A stretch of 64,000 nucleotides of DNA, taken from positions 33,672,573 to 33,736,572 of the forward strand of contig NC_088206.1 in assembly GCF_037126465.1 (NCBI RefSeq), given 5' to 3'. Source of the stretch: Ornithodoros turicata (lineage: Eukaryota; Arthropoda; Arachnida; Ixodida; Argasidae). The notes beneath the pieces were generated by a model. It saw only the letters and a program-made list of their open reading frames with translations. It searched no databases and had not been told where the DNA came from. Positions 30,036-39,877 of the stretch are shown piece by piece. The number at the start of each line of letters is the position of its first letter. Position 1 is the first letter of the stretch. Made by a program: the position numbers and the translations under genes.

Positions 30036-31979
30036 TTGAATGAATTCTTAGGAAAATGCCGACCTATGACCCAACGGCAGGTGTGCGCGGAAAGCCCGAA
30101 AATGAACTTCAGACATTTCGAAGTGAAATTTTTTTCACTATGCGAGCTTGTGTGAGGAATATGAATCACGTCACGAGTGGGCGAATATGGAAAATACGCA
30201 ACCAAAGTTGCGCATCCGTACCACTCCTCACTAAACGCGCGTTAGGAAGTATATCCAACAGTCTCTTTTATATGAATGGAAAGAGCGTTTAAAGACGAAC
30301 GAACGATGTCACACATGTTAACCTTCTGGTATGTGCAGAAAAGCAGTTACGTGCCGAACAAGTGCGATTTTTTGCCAATGAGGTGACTTTGCGATTTTTG
30401 ATCTGGACACGTGCACAACCTACAACCTCAAAGATAGAGCAAAAGGTACTGCAGCACATAGGCAATAAGTGTGGAAAAAATTAACTGCATGACCTTAATG
30501 GTTACGAAGATACAAGGCCTGAAAATTGCGAGGAAGCGCAGTGCTCGAAATGGTTACTCTTCAACATTATTTTTTATAAAACAACTATACGATATTTTCA
30601 GCTATTTCCTCAGCCAATGCACTTCCTAGGCACTAGGCTTCAATATATATTAAAACAAAAAAAAAAAAATATGAGAGGTCGACCGGACCACCCTGCCTGA
30701 CTCTGCTTGAAATCACCCAGTGGCGGATCCAGGAAAGCTTCTCAGGAGCTCAAAATAGTGTGGAGCTTGAAGGAGACAAATAAGGTTTGTGATATAGAAC
30801 AGCAGTTTTCGGGACTGGCAAAGGAGGCGTCAATCGCTGAGTTGGCTTGGGTCCGGCTGTCGCCCTTGCGGCGCCCGAGCCTTCTTTCCTTTGCACGCCG
30901 ATGAAGCGTGCGTTGGCCATAGAAATAATAATGATTGCCGTCCCGATTTTTCTAAATTTTTGCTCCGTTGCGCGAAAAGGAGCTCACGGTTTTGCGGGAA
31001 AAATGTGCGCAGGAAGGAGGGGCGTGCAGATACGTCTCATGGGGCGGAGTCCACGCAAACTTGCTAATCTGCGACGTGGCTGTGAACACGCCCCTGGCCA
31101 TTCAACGGCCTCCCACACAGGGTAGACGAAGTCGAAGCGAAACTGTAAAATGGTGAGGAATGCACCCTGGAAGGCAATCGACTATAAAGCCAAAGTTCTC
31201 TTGTTGCACAACCGTAATCCAATAGTTCACACTTGTAGAAGTTCTTGGGCAATAAGGTTACGACGTGTCGAGAAATTGGGTTTTGAGCGTTGTGTAAAAA
31301 TCAGTGTCCAAGCGGTAAATCGCTAAAACACGATCAAGACTGCTGTAATCGTCCAAGTTTGTCCATTGTCCAAGTCCATTGTTTCTCTTCCTGCTGAAGG
31401 TCCGACCACAAGAGAGTACTCTTGAAAAGCTCTTGCTGGTTATGCCGCACGTACGTGAGTAGATCAGCCCAGGGGTGGGAGCGCTGCTCCACTCTGCGCC
31501 CCGCTGCTTTTCATGCGCCCACTTGAGTCCCAACACCAAAGCTGCGCCAAACTACCTCCCCCCCCCCCTCACCACGAACTCCGCACTAGTATGGTAACAC
31601 CCCAGAAAGGGAGCCACAGCTATCCATATCCACCCCACGATCCACACGTCCACAAAGCTCTCTTCATTACCAATAAATTCCAAAGCCAGCCAATCTGAGA
31701 CAATCTAGTTTAATTCCAGGTCGGTTAGGCGGCAGCACAGGCCTGTTAGATCCATAAAGCAGACCGAGAGACACGCAAGTTCTCTCTCTCTCTGGGAACT
31801 TGCGTGTGTCGTCCCCTTCTGTGTCCGTGTCTCTCAGTCTTCTTCATGGATCTACACCAGCTAGCCTGCACCCTTTCCCTTGTTTCGTTAGGCTGTTAGA
31901 CTTATCTCTGATGGGGTGAAGGGTGTGTGGCAGCCTGCCGCTTTGGCGTTTTTTTTCTTTCTTGCCTTTGTCGTCTCGG
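30036..31979. other. Non-coding, scattered repeat ends
   Basis: CAGTGGCGGATCCAGG at 30718 is a typical hAT-superfamily terminus but no partner end was found. 31550-31570 is a C-rich run. 31745-31855 is an imperfect hairpin around TCTCTCTCTCTC (GATCCATAAAGCAGACCGAG against CTCAGTCTTCTTCATGGATC). No gene is supported. Confidence 0.45.
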
Positions 31980-33015
31980 GTTGTTGTGCCCAGCAAACTT
32001 CGGAAGAAGGTGCTTCATGTACTACACGAGGGCCACACGGGTGTTGAGAAGATGAAGGCTGTGGCGAGGAGTCATGTGTGGTGGCCAGGCCTGGACCGTG
32101 ACGTCGTGGAAGCTGTTCGGGGCTGCCAGATTTGCCAAGAGCAGCAGCATATGCCAAAACGTACCGAAATGACCTCGTGGCCATTCCCAGAGAAGCCATG
32201 GTCACGCCTTCATGTCGATTTCGGCCGTCCATTTAAAGGACGATTTTTTTTCGTAGTGGTGGACGCTTTCTCCAAGTGGGTCGAGGTGTTGCCCGTGACA
32301 TCTCCGTCTTCAACAGCAACTATTGCCTGTCTTAGGGACATTTTTGCAACACATGGGATCCCAGACCTCATTGTGTCTGACAAGGGTGCAGCATTTGTGA
32401 GCAGTGAGTACCGCAAGTTTTTAAAGCGGAATAACATCAAGCAACTCCAAATTCCACCATATCATCCGGCGTCAAATGGAGCAGCTGATAGAGTGGTGCA
32501 GACTGTTAAATCTAAGCTGAAGAAAAGTGCAGCAGGAGACTTTAAAACGCAGATAGCGATCGAGGTTCTTACTACACCACCGTTCACAACCTCATGCAGT
32601 CACTGGACGTACACCAGCCGAACTTTTGATGGGAAAGAAGTTGAAGACTGCGTTGGACAAGCGTAAACCTGAGTTACGGGAAAACGTGCTATTCCAGCAC
32701 CTAAAACAAAAGATATGGCACAACCGTCATTCTCGGAATCTTCCTACATTGACACCGGGGGACACGGTCTACGCCCGCAGTTTCAGACAAGGGGCTGCCT
32801 GGGTTACAGGCGAGGTCACACAGAGAATGAGCTCTTCGTCCTCAAACCTGCGACTGGCTGACGGCACGGAGTGGCACCGACACGCAGACTTCGTGAGAGG
32901 CAATACTCGAGAACAGTCGAGCAGTAAAATACAGCGCGACACCGAGCAACTATGCAGCGCCCTTACCTGCGCCACCCCGTGTGTCCGACGCTCTTTCTCC
33001 TGCGTTCACCACTGA
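31980..33015 (+). pseudogene. Ty3/gypsy integrase, frameshifted
   Basis: The first frame (31980-32580) encodes the zinc-binding part (HEGHTG ... CQICQ), then the core with LHVDF (first Asp), SDKGAAF (second Asp) and HPASNGAADRVVQ, where an acidic residue sits at the third catalytic position as Asp instead of the usual Glu. After a frameshift near 32600 a second frame (32626-33015) carries the C-terminal part: MGKKLKTALD, then PGDTVYARSF and the DGTEWHRHADFVR box typical of gypsy integrases. RT and RNase H are missing upstream, so this is the 3' part of an element. Confidence 0.88.
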
Positions 33016-33270
33016 TGCTCTCGTACCCGAAACAAAGATAATCTGCGGATAATCCATCTGCGGAGCTCTGCGAGACGACGTCCCAGGGGTCGTCAACAGC
33101 AACCTCAAGTCGACCCGCAACATCAGATCTGCGGAGGTCTGCCCGCGTACGCCGACCGGTAGACCGCTACCAACCTTGAATTGTCGTGGAGTTGGCACTC
33201 GTGTTGAATGTGTTGTAGTGTTCTACTTTTTGTTGGATTTTAATTAAAGGCTGCAGTTCATAGCCATTAT

Positions 33271-33284
33271 AAAGGGGGAAGGAA
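33271..33284 (+). promoter_or_regulatory. Polypurine tract of the gypsy element
   Basis: AAAGGGGGAAGGAA immediately precedes TGTAGTGATC, the expected LTR start. It would prime plus-strand DNA synthesis. Confidence 0.7.
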
Positions 33285-33400
33285 TGTAGTGATCATGCTT
33301 GCAGCGCCACACAGTTGCGCCAATAAAAGGTCGCGCACGTACCAGGAGCAGAAGAAGTTCACGGAGTGATAAACTCGTGAGACATGGCACATGACGGTCC
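33285..33400 (+). mobile_element. Start of 3' LTR (end uncertain)
   Basis: Begins TGTAGTGATCATGC after the polypurine tract and contains CAATAAAAGG (possible polyadenylation signal, near 33320). No matching 5' LTR is in the window and the true right end (a ...CA) was not fixed; it may extend to about 33480. Confidence 0.55.
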
Positions 33401-33605
33401 ATTCGAGAAGGTGCTGTCTTTATGTACTTCGGGATTGACTGGGACCTGTTGACAACGACTGGTTGGGTTAGGTGCATGCATCTTGCACAAGGTACATAAT
33501 GGATCGGCTGCTGGACTGGACACGTCTTTCGACAATGTAGACACATCTGTAAATGACATTTACAAGTTTGCAGCGAGAAATGCTGCCATAATCTTCTATC
33601 TAATC

Positions 33606-34735
33606 TAGGGAGCATCTTAGGTCCATTACTCTTCACCAGTTACATAAACGACATTGTAAATACAACTCTAGTAGCTAAATTTTTCATCTACGCTGATGAT
33701 ACTAGCGTATTTGTTTCTGGTAGCACGATTAGTGACGCTGTAACGCATGCAAACATGGCTCTTTCTGCGATCGGGATATGGTCAGAGCATAATAGAATAT
33801 CTATTAACATGAACAAAACAAAGGCAGTGCTATATAGGACACGTAATAAACCTGTATCCATTCCCTTTAACATCATGTTAGGTAACAAGTCCATTGAAAT
33901 TGTAAGATCGATTAAAATCCTAGGGGTAGTATGTTCAGATAATTACTTGAGATTGTCACTTGACGTATCTTCAAAACAAAATTGCGAAAGCCATTGGCAT
34001 CCTGTCTACTTACCGTTACGCACTCCCGAACTTCGTAAAGGTTACTCTTTACAATACATTAATACGGTCTCACCTTACCTATTGTCACCTCGTATGGGGT
34101 ACGACATCTATGACTAACATTACTAAACTTTATCTATTACAGAAAAGGGAAGTAAGATTCATTGCAAGCGTTCCTTTCGATCATCACACAGCAGATCTTT
34201 TTGATGGCCTAAAAATTATGAAGGTACAAAACATTTACGATGTCCTCCTGCTAAAAACATACCTTAGGGCTGTAAAATATAATAATACGTTAATCCTTCA
34301 ATATGGAATCAGAAGGTCCCAAGGAATATGAAGGTGCCAAGGACGCGAACAATATGCGGAGGTCAGTCGCTACCCCATAACATCGCAAACCTGTTGAATT
34401 CTTATTTAAAAAAGGGAATTGATCTTGAATCCATGTCAGCTGTCGCACTACGGGCCATGTTTATGTTCTAGTGGTTAACGATGTCTCTTATTTCGTCTAT
34501 GATGATGTCTAATTTTCTGTTATGTATATATGTATATTCCGTTTCCTTGCTTCATTGTAGTATTTTTCACGATTAAGATTGATGTTCACAATTAGTATAT
34601 ATTGCTTGCTGTTGCTGCACTAAATCAGGGGGATGCGCCCTCGTCAAACAGCATGATGCTGTTTTTTGGCCACCCCATGTAACTCTGACTTGCATTGCAA
34701 TAGAGTTGAATTGAATTGAAATTGAAATAATAAAG
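33606..34735 (+). pseudogene. CR1/L2-like LINE, 5'-truncated, with 3' UTR and tail
   Basis: The frame opens inside the RT: GSILGPLLF, then YADDTSVF (catalytic box near 33690), then MNKTKAVLYRT. After a frameshift near 33960 the C-terminal region continues (LIRSHLTYCHLVWG, LQKREVRFIA), parallel to the fragment at 4922. ORF remnants end by 34331. The 3' UTR contains GTCAAACAGCATGATGCTG, and the tail is TTGAATTGAATTGAAATTGAAA (34709-34730). A dead copy; the YADD pair itself is intact. Confidence 0.85.
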
Positions 34736-34806
34736 CTACATCAGGAACTAGGTCTGTCCCAGCATAGTTTCTACGGGCACGTGAGTAGTCGTGGGCTCTC
34801 ACACTT

Positions 34807-36404
34807 TTGCCAGCCATTGAGAGAATACTGGAACTTTTTGATGCTATAAAGGCATACTTCACAAAGCCATGTGCAACGAGAACCCCTGCAACAGGTCAGA
34901 CACGAATAGAAGGAGCCCTTGGAAGCAAGGCCTTCAAGGCAGAACTACTTTTTCTTAAAAAAGTTGCACCGCTTTTCCAAAAGTTAGAAACACTATTGAC
35001 CTCTCCCTGTTTGTAAACAAATGACGTCATAGTGTTCGACAGCGCCACCAATTTGGTAGAGTTGAACTAGGCTCGAAGCTAGGGGCGAACAAGGTCGCGC
35101 CCGAAGGCCACTGTCTTGAGGGGATTACGATGGTCCCCCTGAAAGGGACCTTCGGCACTTTTCTTTCAATGGGAGGCAGCGAACAAGTGCCCATACGTGG
35201 AACCCAGCCGTCCCCTCCCGATTTGTTTCGGTTTCAGTCTGTCTGCCAACGTCATGATGACGTTTCTCGGGTAGAGGTCTATTCCAAGCTAGAGAGCCTC
35301 TTGTACAAGTTCTCTATGAAGAGATGCTGATGCTTTCAAGGCAAGTGCTCGTACGTTTACCCCTTGAGAGTTCGTACGAATATTTGTCTGGCTTTCAACT
35401 TTTGTAACTTGACGTCGATTCATCAAAGCATTGGAGATCAAAACCAGAACTTGGACTAGACACTGAGAGAGAGATCGCATCGTAAACAGCTAACGAAAAA
35501 AAAAAAAAGAATTCCAGTGCTCGTGCACGGGCATTTTATCTAGCTTGCGCTCAGCAACTGTTGGCGAGGCTTCCGCTGAAATGTAAGCTATTGTACCATA
35601 TGAAGTGCGTGACTCCCAGCGCAAAAAGTAGTGTATGTTTGAAATCACTGAGATTCGTCGCCAGTTTCCTACCTGAAGTTGTTGCAGCTAACGATGTTTC
35701 CTCGCTAACGGATCAATGGCATTTGTTCGCGTGCGAGACTCCGTGTTCACGTCAGATGTGACCACCTACTGGAATCACGTATTTTCATTCAAGCAAGACG
35801 CTAGTATGGAGCCAAAGTCCCCCTGTTGGGCAGATTGGTTAGGGCATGTCCTTGCTTGCCCTACAGAAACTAAGATTGCGAAATGGGCTTCAGCGAAAGT
35901 AAACACGCACTGCAACACAGAAGGTAAATGAACATTACAAGCATACATGCACTTTGACATACAAGAATGTTCTTAAAACGATATGACAGTGATGCTACGA
36001 AGGTGTCCCTGACTGACCAACTTTTCAAAAGTGTCAGAAATTCCTACAAAGCATGCAAAGAACGACTGGAACGAGAAGAAAGTGAAACAGAACAGGGAAA
36101 GCAAACTGCCGAGGCTACCCAAAATGACCGGGAGGGCACGAGAGCACTCGTACAAGAAAAATCTAGGCTTCATTCGCAGGTGGCATCCCTCCAAGCACTT
36201 CTTTTGAATGCCCAGTCACTTGTCAGCCAAGGTGTCAAGTCGAGACATGAGGAAGGTAGAGTGTGCAAGTGTTCTGCTGGAGGACGCAAAATCAAAATTG
36301 CCAAAGTTCCTCCCAGCGCATTGACAGTATCCTGCAGAACAAGGAAAGGGATAACCTGTTACGCATGTGTGGTGCTCAGATTCGTACAATTATCCTCAGT
36401 TTGA
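34807..36404 (+). pseudogene. Decayed multicopy ORF, function unknown
   Basis: Three plus-strand blocks look like parts of one protein: 34807-35016 (helical, ELFDAIKAYF, LFLKKVAPLFQKLE), 35545-35760 (ARLPLKCKLLYHMKCVTP, PEVVAANDVSSLTDQW), then 35760-35900, and 35967-36230 (a charged coiled-coil, ERLEREESETEQ). From memory these resemble a protein family repeated many times in tick genomes and annotated as hypothetical. The blocks are separated by stops and by an unrelated 300-bp repeat (35016-35330), so it is not expressed as one protein. A transposon origin is plausible but not shown. Confidence 0.4.
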
Positions 36405-36629
36405 TGTTTCTCGGGCACTGCTGAAAGTACAACGTCCGTCTGATTTTGCATTGTGACTGCCTTCGGACAGTGCTAAAAGTTTCGTTTTGTACTAGTTTGT
36501 ACTAGTAGGAAACCATACTTCATCAGTGTGTGTACGTTTAACTAATCATGCTAGCTAGTCAACAAAATTTTGTACGCTGTGATAATTTATCTTTACATTA
36601 AACAAATGTTTAGCTTACCATGATTCATT

Positions 36630-36727
36630 GTATATCCTGCAGAATATTGGAGCATTGCAGTATGCAGTATATTGCAGTATGCTGGCTCCAGAAGAGCCAG
36701 TAGTATCTTGAAATAAATAAATAAATA
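36630..36727 (+). mobile_element. LINE 3' end
   Basis: GCTGGCTCCAGAAGAGCCAG forms a short hairpin, followed by TATCTTGAAATAAATAAATA, an (AAAT)n tail. Typical CR1-like 3' terminus; no coding part is recognised upstream. Confidence 0.6.
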
Positions 36728-36988
36728 TGACATGTGCGGATCTCAAATCTTCATGGAGCCAATGAGCGTAGCAGGCGTTCCTCCTACAAATTTCTGATTA
36801 TGTGTTCCAAAATGCCATTTTTCCTGCTCCATATCTGCTCCAGAAGCAGATTGTTGCTTATCCAATTGTAGCTCCAAAAGTCCTGACAGCATCTCCACCC
36901 CTGCCCGGTTTTTGTCTCCAGGACAATCTCTGTCCTGCAAAATGGCCTTTGTAATAGGAAGAGATATCATATACCATCGCATGTACAA

Positions 36989-38434
36989 GACACACCCCAC
37001 CTCCTCAGGATAATCAGAGATATAAACAACACTCGTACATTTGGTAGGAACACAATACTAGCCACGCTGGATGTGACATCACTGTATACTAACATCCCAC
37101 ACAACGACGGAATCACAGCCCTCTGCAATACCCTTTCTACAACAAACACCAGAAAGGACACGGAAACCATACTCGCTCTAATGGACTTGGTCCTTAAACT
37201 GAACTACTTCGAGTTCAATGGCGAACACTACCTACAAGTACACGGTACAAGTATGGGCACACCTGTTGCACCCACATACGCAAATATCTTCATGGGGTTC
37301 TTAGAAAACAAAGTTCTCAGCGCCCTCTCATTGAAACCCACGGTGTACCTTCGATACATCGATGATATACTGATAATATGGGAACACGGGGAACATGAAT
37401 TTCAAAAGTTCATAGATCTACTGAACACCGCGCATAGCAACATAAAGTTCACATCACAACAGTCAACTCACTTAAGTAACTTCCTCGACACCACAATATC
37501 ACTAGACAACGGCAACCTCATCACAACCCTGTACAAAAAGCCAACTGACAAACAACAATGCCTTCGCTTCAAGAGTCACCACCCGCGTCACAGTAAGGTT
37601 GGAATTCCTAATGGGCAGAGTGTAAGACTATGCAGAGTTTGTTCAGTCGACACAGATTACGCTGAGAAGCTTGACGAACTCTGCAGTACACTTGCCCAAA
37701 GGGATTATCCAGACTCCCTCCTAACCGAATTCCGTCGCAAGGCACTCACACTCGATCGAAACGAGGTTCTGAAAAACCGAAAAAATCCTGACGCGTGCCA
37801 AATAAGCTTCATCACAAGATATTCCAACGCACTTCCAAACATCAAAGCTATTCTACAGAAGCACGAGCCCCTCCTCCAAAGCAGTGACCGACTTAGCAAT
37901 ATATTCACCCATCCCATACAGGTGACATACCGACGCGCAAAAAACCTAGCAGACTCCTTGGTCAATGCCAAAATCAGCAAAACGAGCACACCGTACACGG
38001 GAACACGGCCCCGCAAACTCCCGCGCTGCAAAACATGCAAGCACGTTCAACACGCTAACTCCATCAAAAGCACTGCGAGCAATTACACCCACCCCGTTAA
38101 CCACGCATTCACGTGCACAAGCTCCAATGACATATACTGCATTGATTGCGGCGACTGCTCTATGCAATACATTGGTGAAACCGGCCAACAAATGAACAAC
38201 CGCCTTACCGGACACAGAACCGACACGTCCAACAAACTCCCCAAAGCAGTCGCCGAACACATTAACGTTCCTGGTCACAATTTTGACAACATTAAACTAT
38301 ATATTCTAGAACCCGGGTTTAGATCCATACGTGACAGACGTGGTAGGGAGTCTTATCTCATATACAAGTTCAACGCTCTTCACCCGTCGTGTATCAACAA
38401 ATCACAAGGCACCCTAGAACCACTTCACAAATAA
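36989..38434 (+). CDS. Penelope-like element RT/GIY-YIG polyprotein (5'-truncated, open)
   Basis: A continuous frame of about 480 codons; the first part lacks a natural start, so the element is 5'-truncated. Counting from 37073: LDVTSLYTNIP (first catalytic Asp just before residue 1), GTSMGTPVAPTYAN (59-71), RYIDD with the catalytic pair at 97-98, YKKPTDKQQCLRFKSHHPRH, then the C-terminal endonuclease: DIYCIDCGDC (353 on) in place of GIY, YIGETG (366), Arg 377, and Glu 426 in RRGRESYLIYKFN. It ends GTLEPLHK. All catalytic positions are filled. Such elements (Poseidon/Neptune type) move by target-primed reverse transcription. Missing N-terminal fingers make full activity unlikely. The stretch 36728-36988 before it has no clear assignment. 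Confidence 0.9.
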   Translation, partial: DTPHLLRIIRDINNTRTFGRNTILATLDVTSLYTNIPHNDGITALCNTLSTTNTRKDTETILALMDLVLKLNYFEFNGEHYLQVHGTSMGTPVAPTYANIFMGFLENKVLSALSLKPTVYLRYIDDILIIWEHGEHEFQKFIDLLNTAHSNIKFTSQQSTHLSNFLDTTISLDNGNLITTLYKKPTDKQQCLRFKSHHPRHSKVGIPNGQSVRLCRVCSVDTDYAEKLDELCSTLAQRDYPDSLLTEFRRKALTLDRNEVLKNRKNPDACQISFITRYSNALPNIKAILQKHEPLLQSSDRLSNIFTHPIQVTYRRAKNLADSLVNAKISKTSTPYTGTRPRKLPRCKTCKHVQHANSIKSTASNYTHPVNHAFTCTSSNDIYCIDCGDCSMQYIGETGQQMNNRLTGHRTDTSNKLPKAVAEHINVPGHNFDNIKLYILEPGFRSIRDRRGRESYLIYKFNALHPSCINKSQGTLEPLHK

Positions 38435-39273
38435 AATCTCCATTATCATCTGTTATGTTCTGCATGGCGACTGCTTTCTGCTTTCTTTATTGCATGCCAC
38501 AACTTTGTATTACAAATATATATAAAAAAAAACTTTGCTCGTTCTGGAATTTTTCCCACGTAACCACTAACCTCCTTATCTTTCGCTATGCTTGCCAATT
38601 CTTGCCTGTCAGTTTTCAGCTTGTCCCGTTTCGTCCACGTGTTCGTGAACCTTCCATTTTTCTGTAACCGGTCTGTAGCCTAGATCACTACGTTCACATA
38701 ATCCCCTCCACACAAAGCAGCCATTCACTCCGGCCGTAGAAGCCCGTACGGAACCTTTCTTCCCTCCGGGCTGTTGACCCACAATTCGCATGAACCTTTA
38801 AACACGTCACACCTAACCCTTTAAATACCATGCCAATGATGAGGACGGTACCCAGAAAAAGAACAGTCTCTGTTCGAAATATCGGCGGCTTCTGTCCTGA
38901 GGCAACTTCCTTCCTTTGTAATATATGTTATCCACGGTGCAATCGCGTTATCGTTCCCAGGGGGAAGCTCGCCTCGGGACGGCTGTGCCAATGAACGAGG
39001 GTCACGGGCGTCGGAAGGTGGGGACAGGGAGGGCGGTCGCCCCCACCCCCTGAAATTTCGCCCTGAGTGTCCCGCCACCCCATTTTTCATCTGTTCGTGT
39101 CGTCCGAGACAGATTCGCTTTCAGCTCTATTACCACGCAGAGCAAAGACGAACACCCAATAGATACTATTCCCAATTGAAAGTGGCCGATGGCCAACGGT
39201 TGGCAATTACTCGGCGCTTAGTTGACAGCCAACTATCTTGGTCAGCCAAATGAGTTCCAATGTCCGGCCAAGC
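38435..39273. other. Penelope 3' region and unassigned sequence
   Basis: 38435-38900 is probably the 3' UTR of the Penelope-like element. A hairpin at 38852-38885 (GAACAG-TCT-CTGTTC followed by GAAATATC) has the place and partly the form of a degenerate hammerhead helix II with GAAA. From 39000 a C-rich segment (CGCCCCCACCCCC) follows. No host gene is seen. Confidence 0.45.
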
Positions 39274-39877
39274 AGACGCAGCCCTATAGGAGAGGCACCC
39301 GCTCGCCTGTTGCCCTTACTTACTTGTTGCCTTATCTTACACATATTTATCCATTGACTAAAGTCGATTAATTGTCCTTATCCTGTTCAGCAGGCCCAAA
39401 TGAGCTTCTAGGGAGACATTCGTGAAATTCTGAGTGGGTTTCGCTGTGGCCTCTCGAAGAAGACGCAGTCCTGTAGCAGAGGCGCGGAAATATTAGTCCC
39501 ATTCCTAGCGGTACTTATTTTGCTATGGCCGCTCCAATCAGATGCAATCCTGTAGGAGAGGCGCCCGTTCGGCTGTTGCCCTATCTGGCACATATTTATC
39601 TCTCGAATAAAGCCGATTAATTGCTGTTATCTTGTTCATGAGGCTCAAATGAAATTCTGGGGAAATATTAGTCCCATTCTTAGCGGTACTTATTTCGCTG
39701 TGGCCGCTCCAATGAGACGCAGTCCTGTAGGAGAGGCGTCCGCTCGCCTGTTGCCCTATCTTGCACATATTTATCTCTCGAATAAAGCCGATTAATTGCC
39801 GTTATCCTGTTCATGAGGCTCAAATGAAATCCTGGGGAAAGATTGGTCCCATTCCTAGCGGTACTTATTTCGCTGTG
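39274..39877. repeat. Satellite, unit about 178 bp, four units
   Basis: Units start with AGACGCAGYCCTGTAGGAGA-type sequence at 39274, 39461, 39540 and 39715. Each normally contains CACATATTTATCTCTCGAAT, AAGCCGATTAATTG and CCCATTCTTAGCGGTACTTA. The second unit is internally deleted to 79 bp. The last ends where the foldback element begins. Confidence 0.92.

Noticed and set aside
29415..30735. A hAT element between CAGAGATGGGG (29415) and CAGTGGCGGATCCAGG (30718)
   Set aside because: The two ends are in the same orientation and not inverted copies, and no 8-bp duplication is seen.
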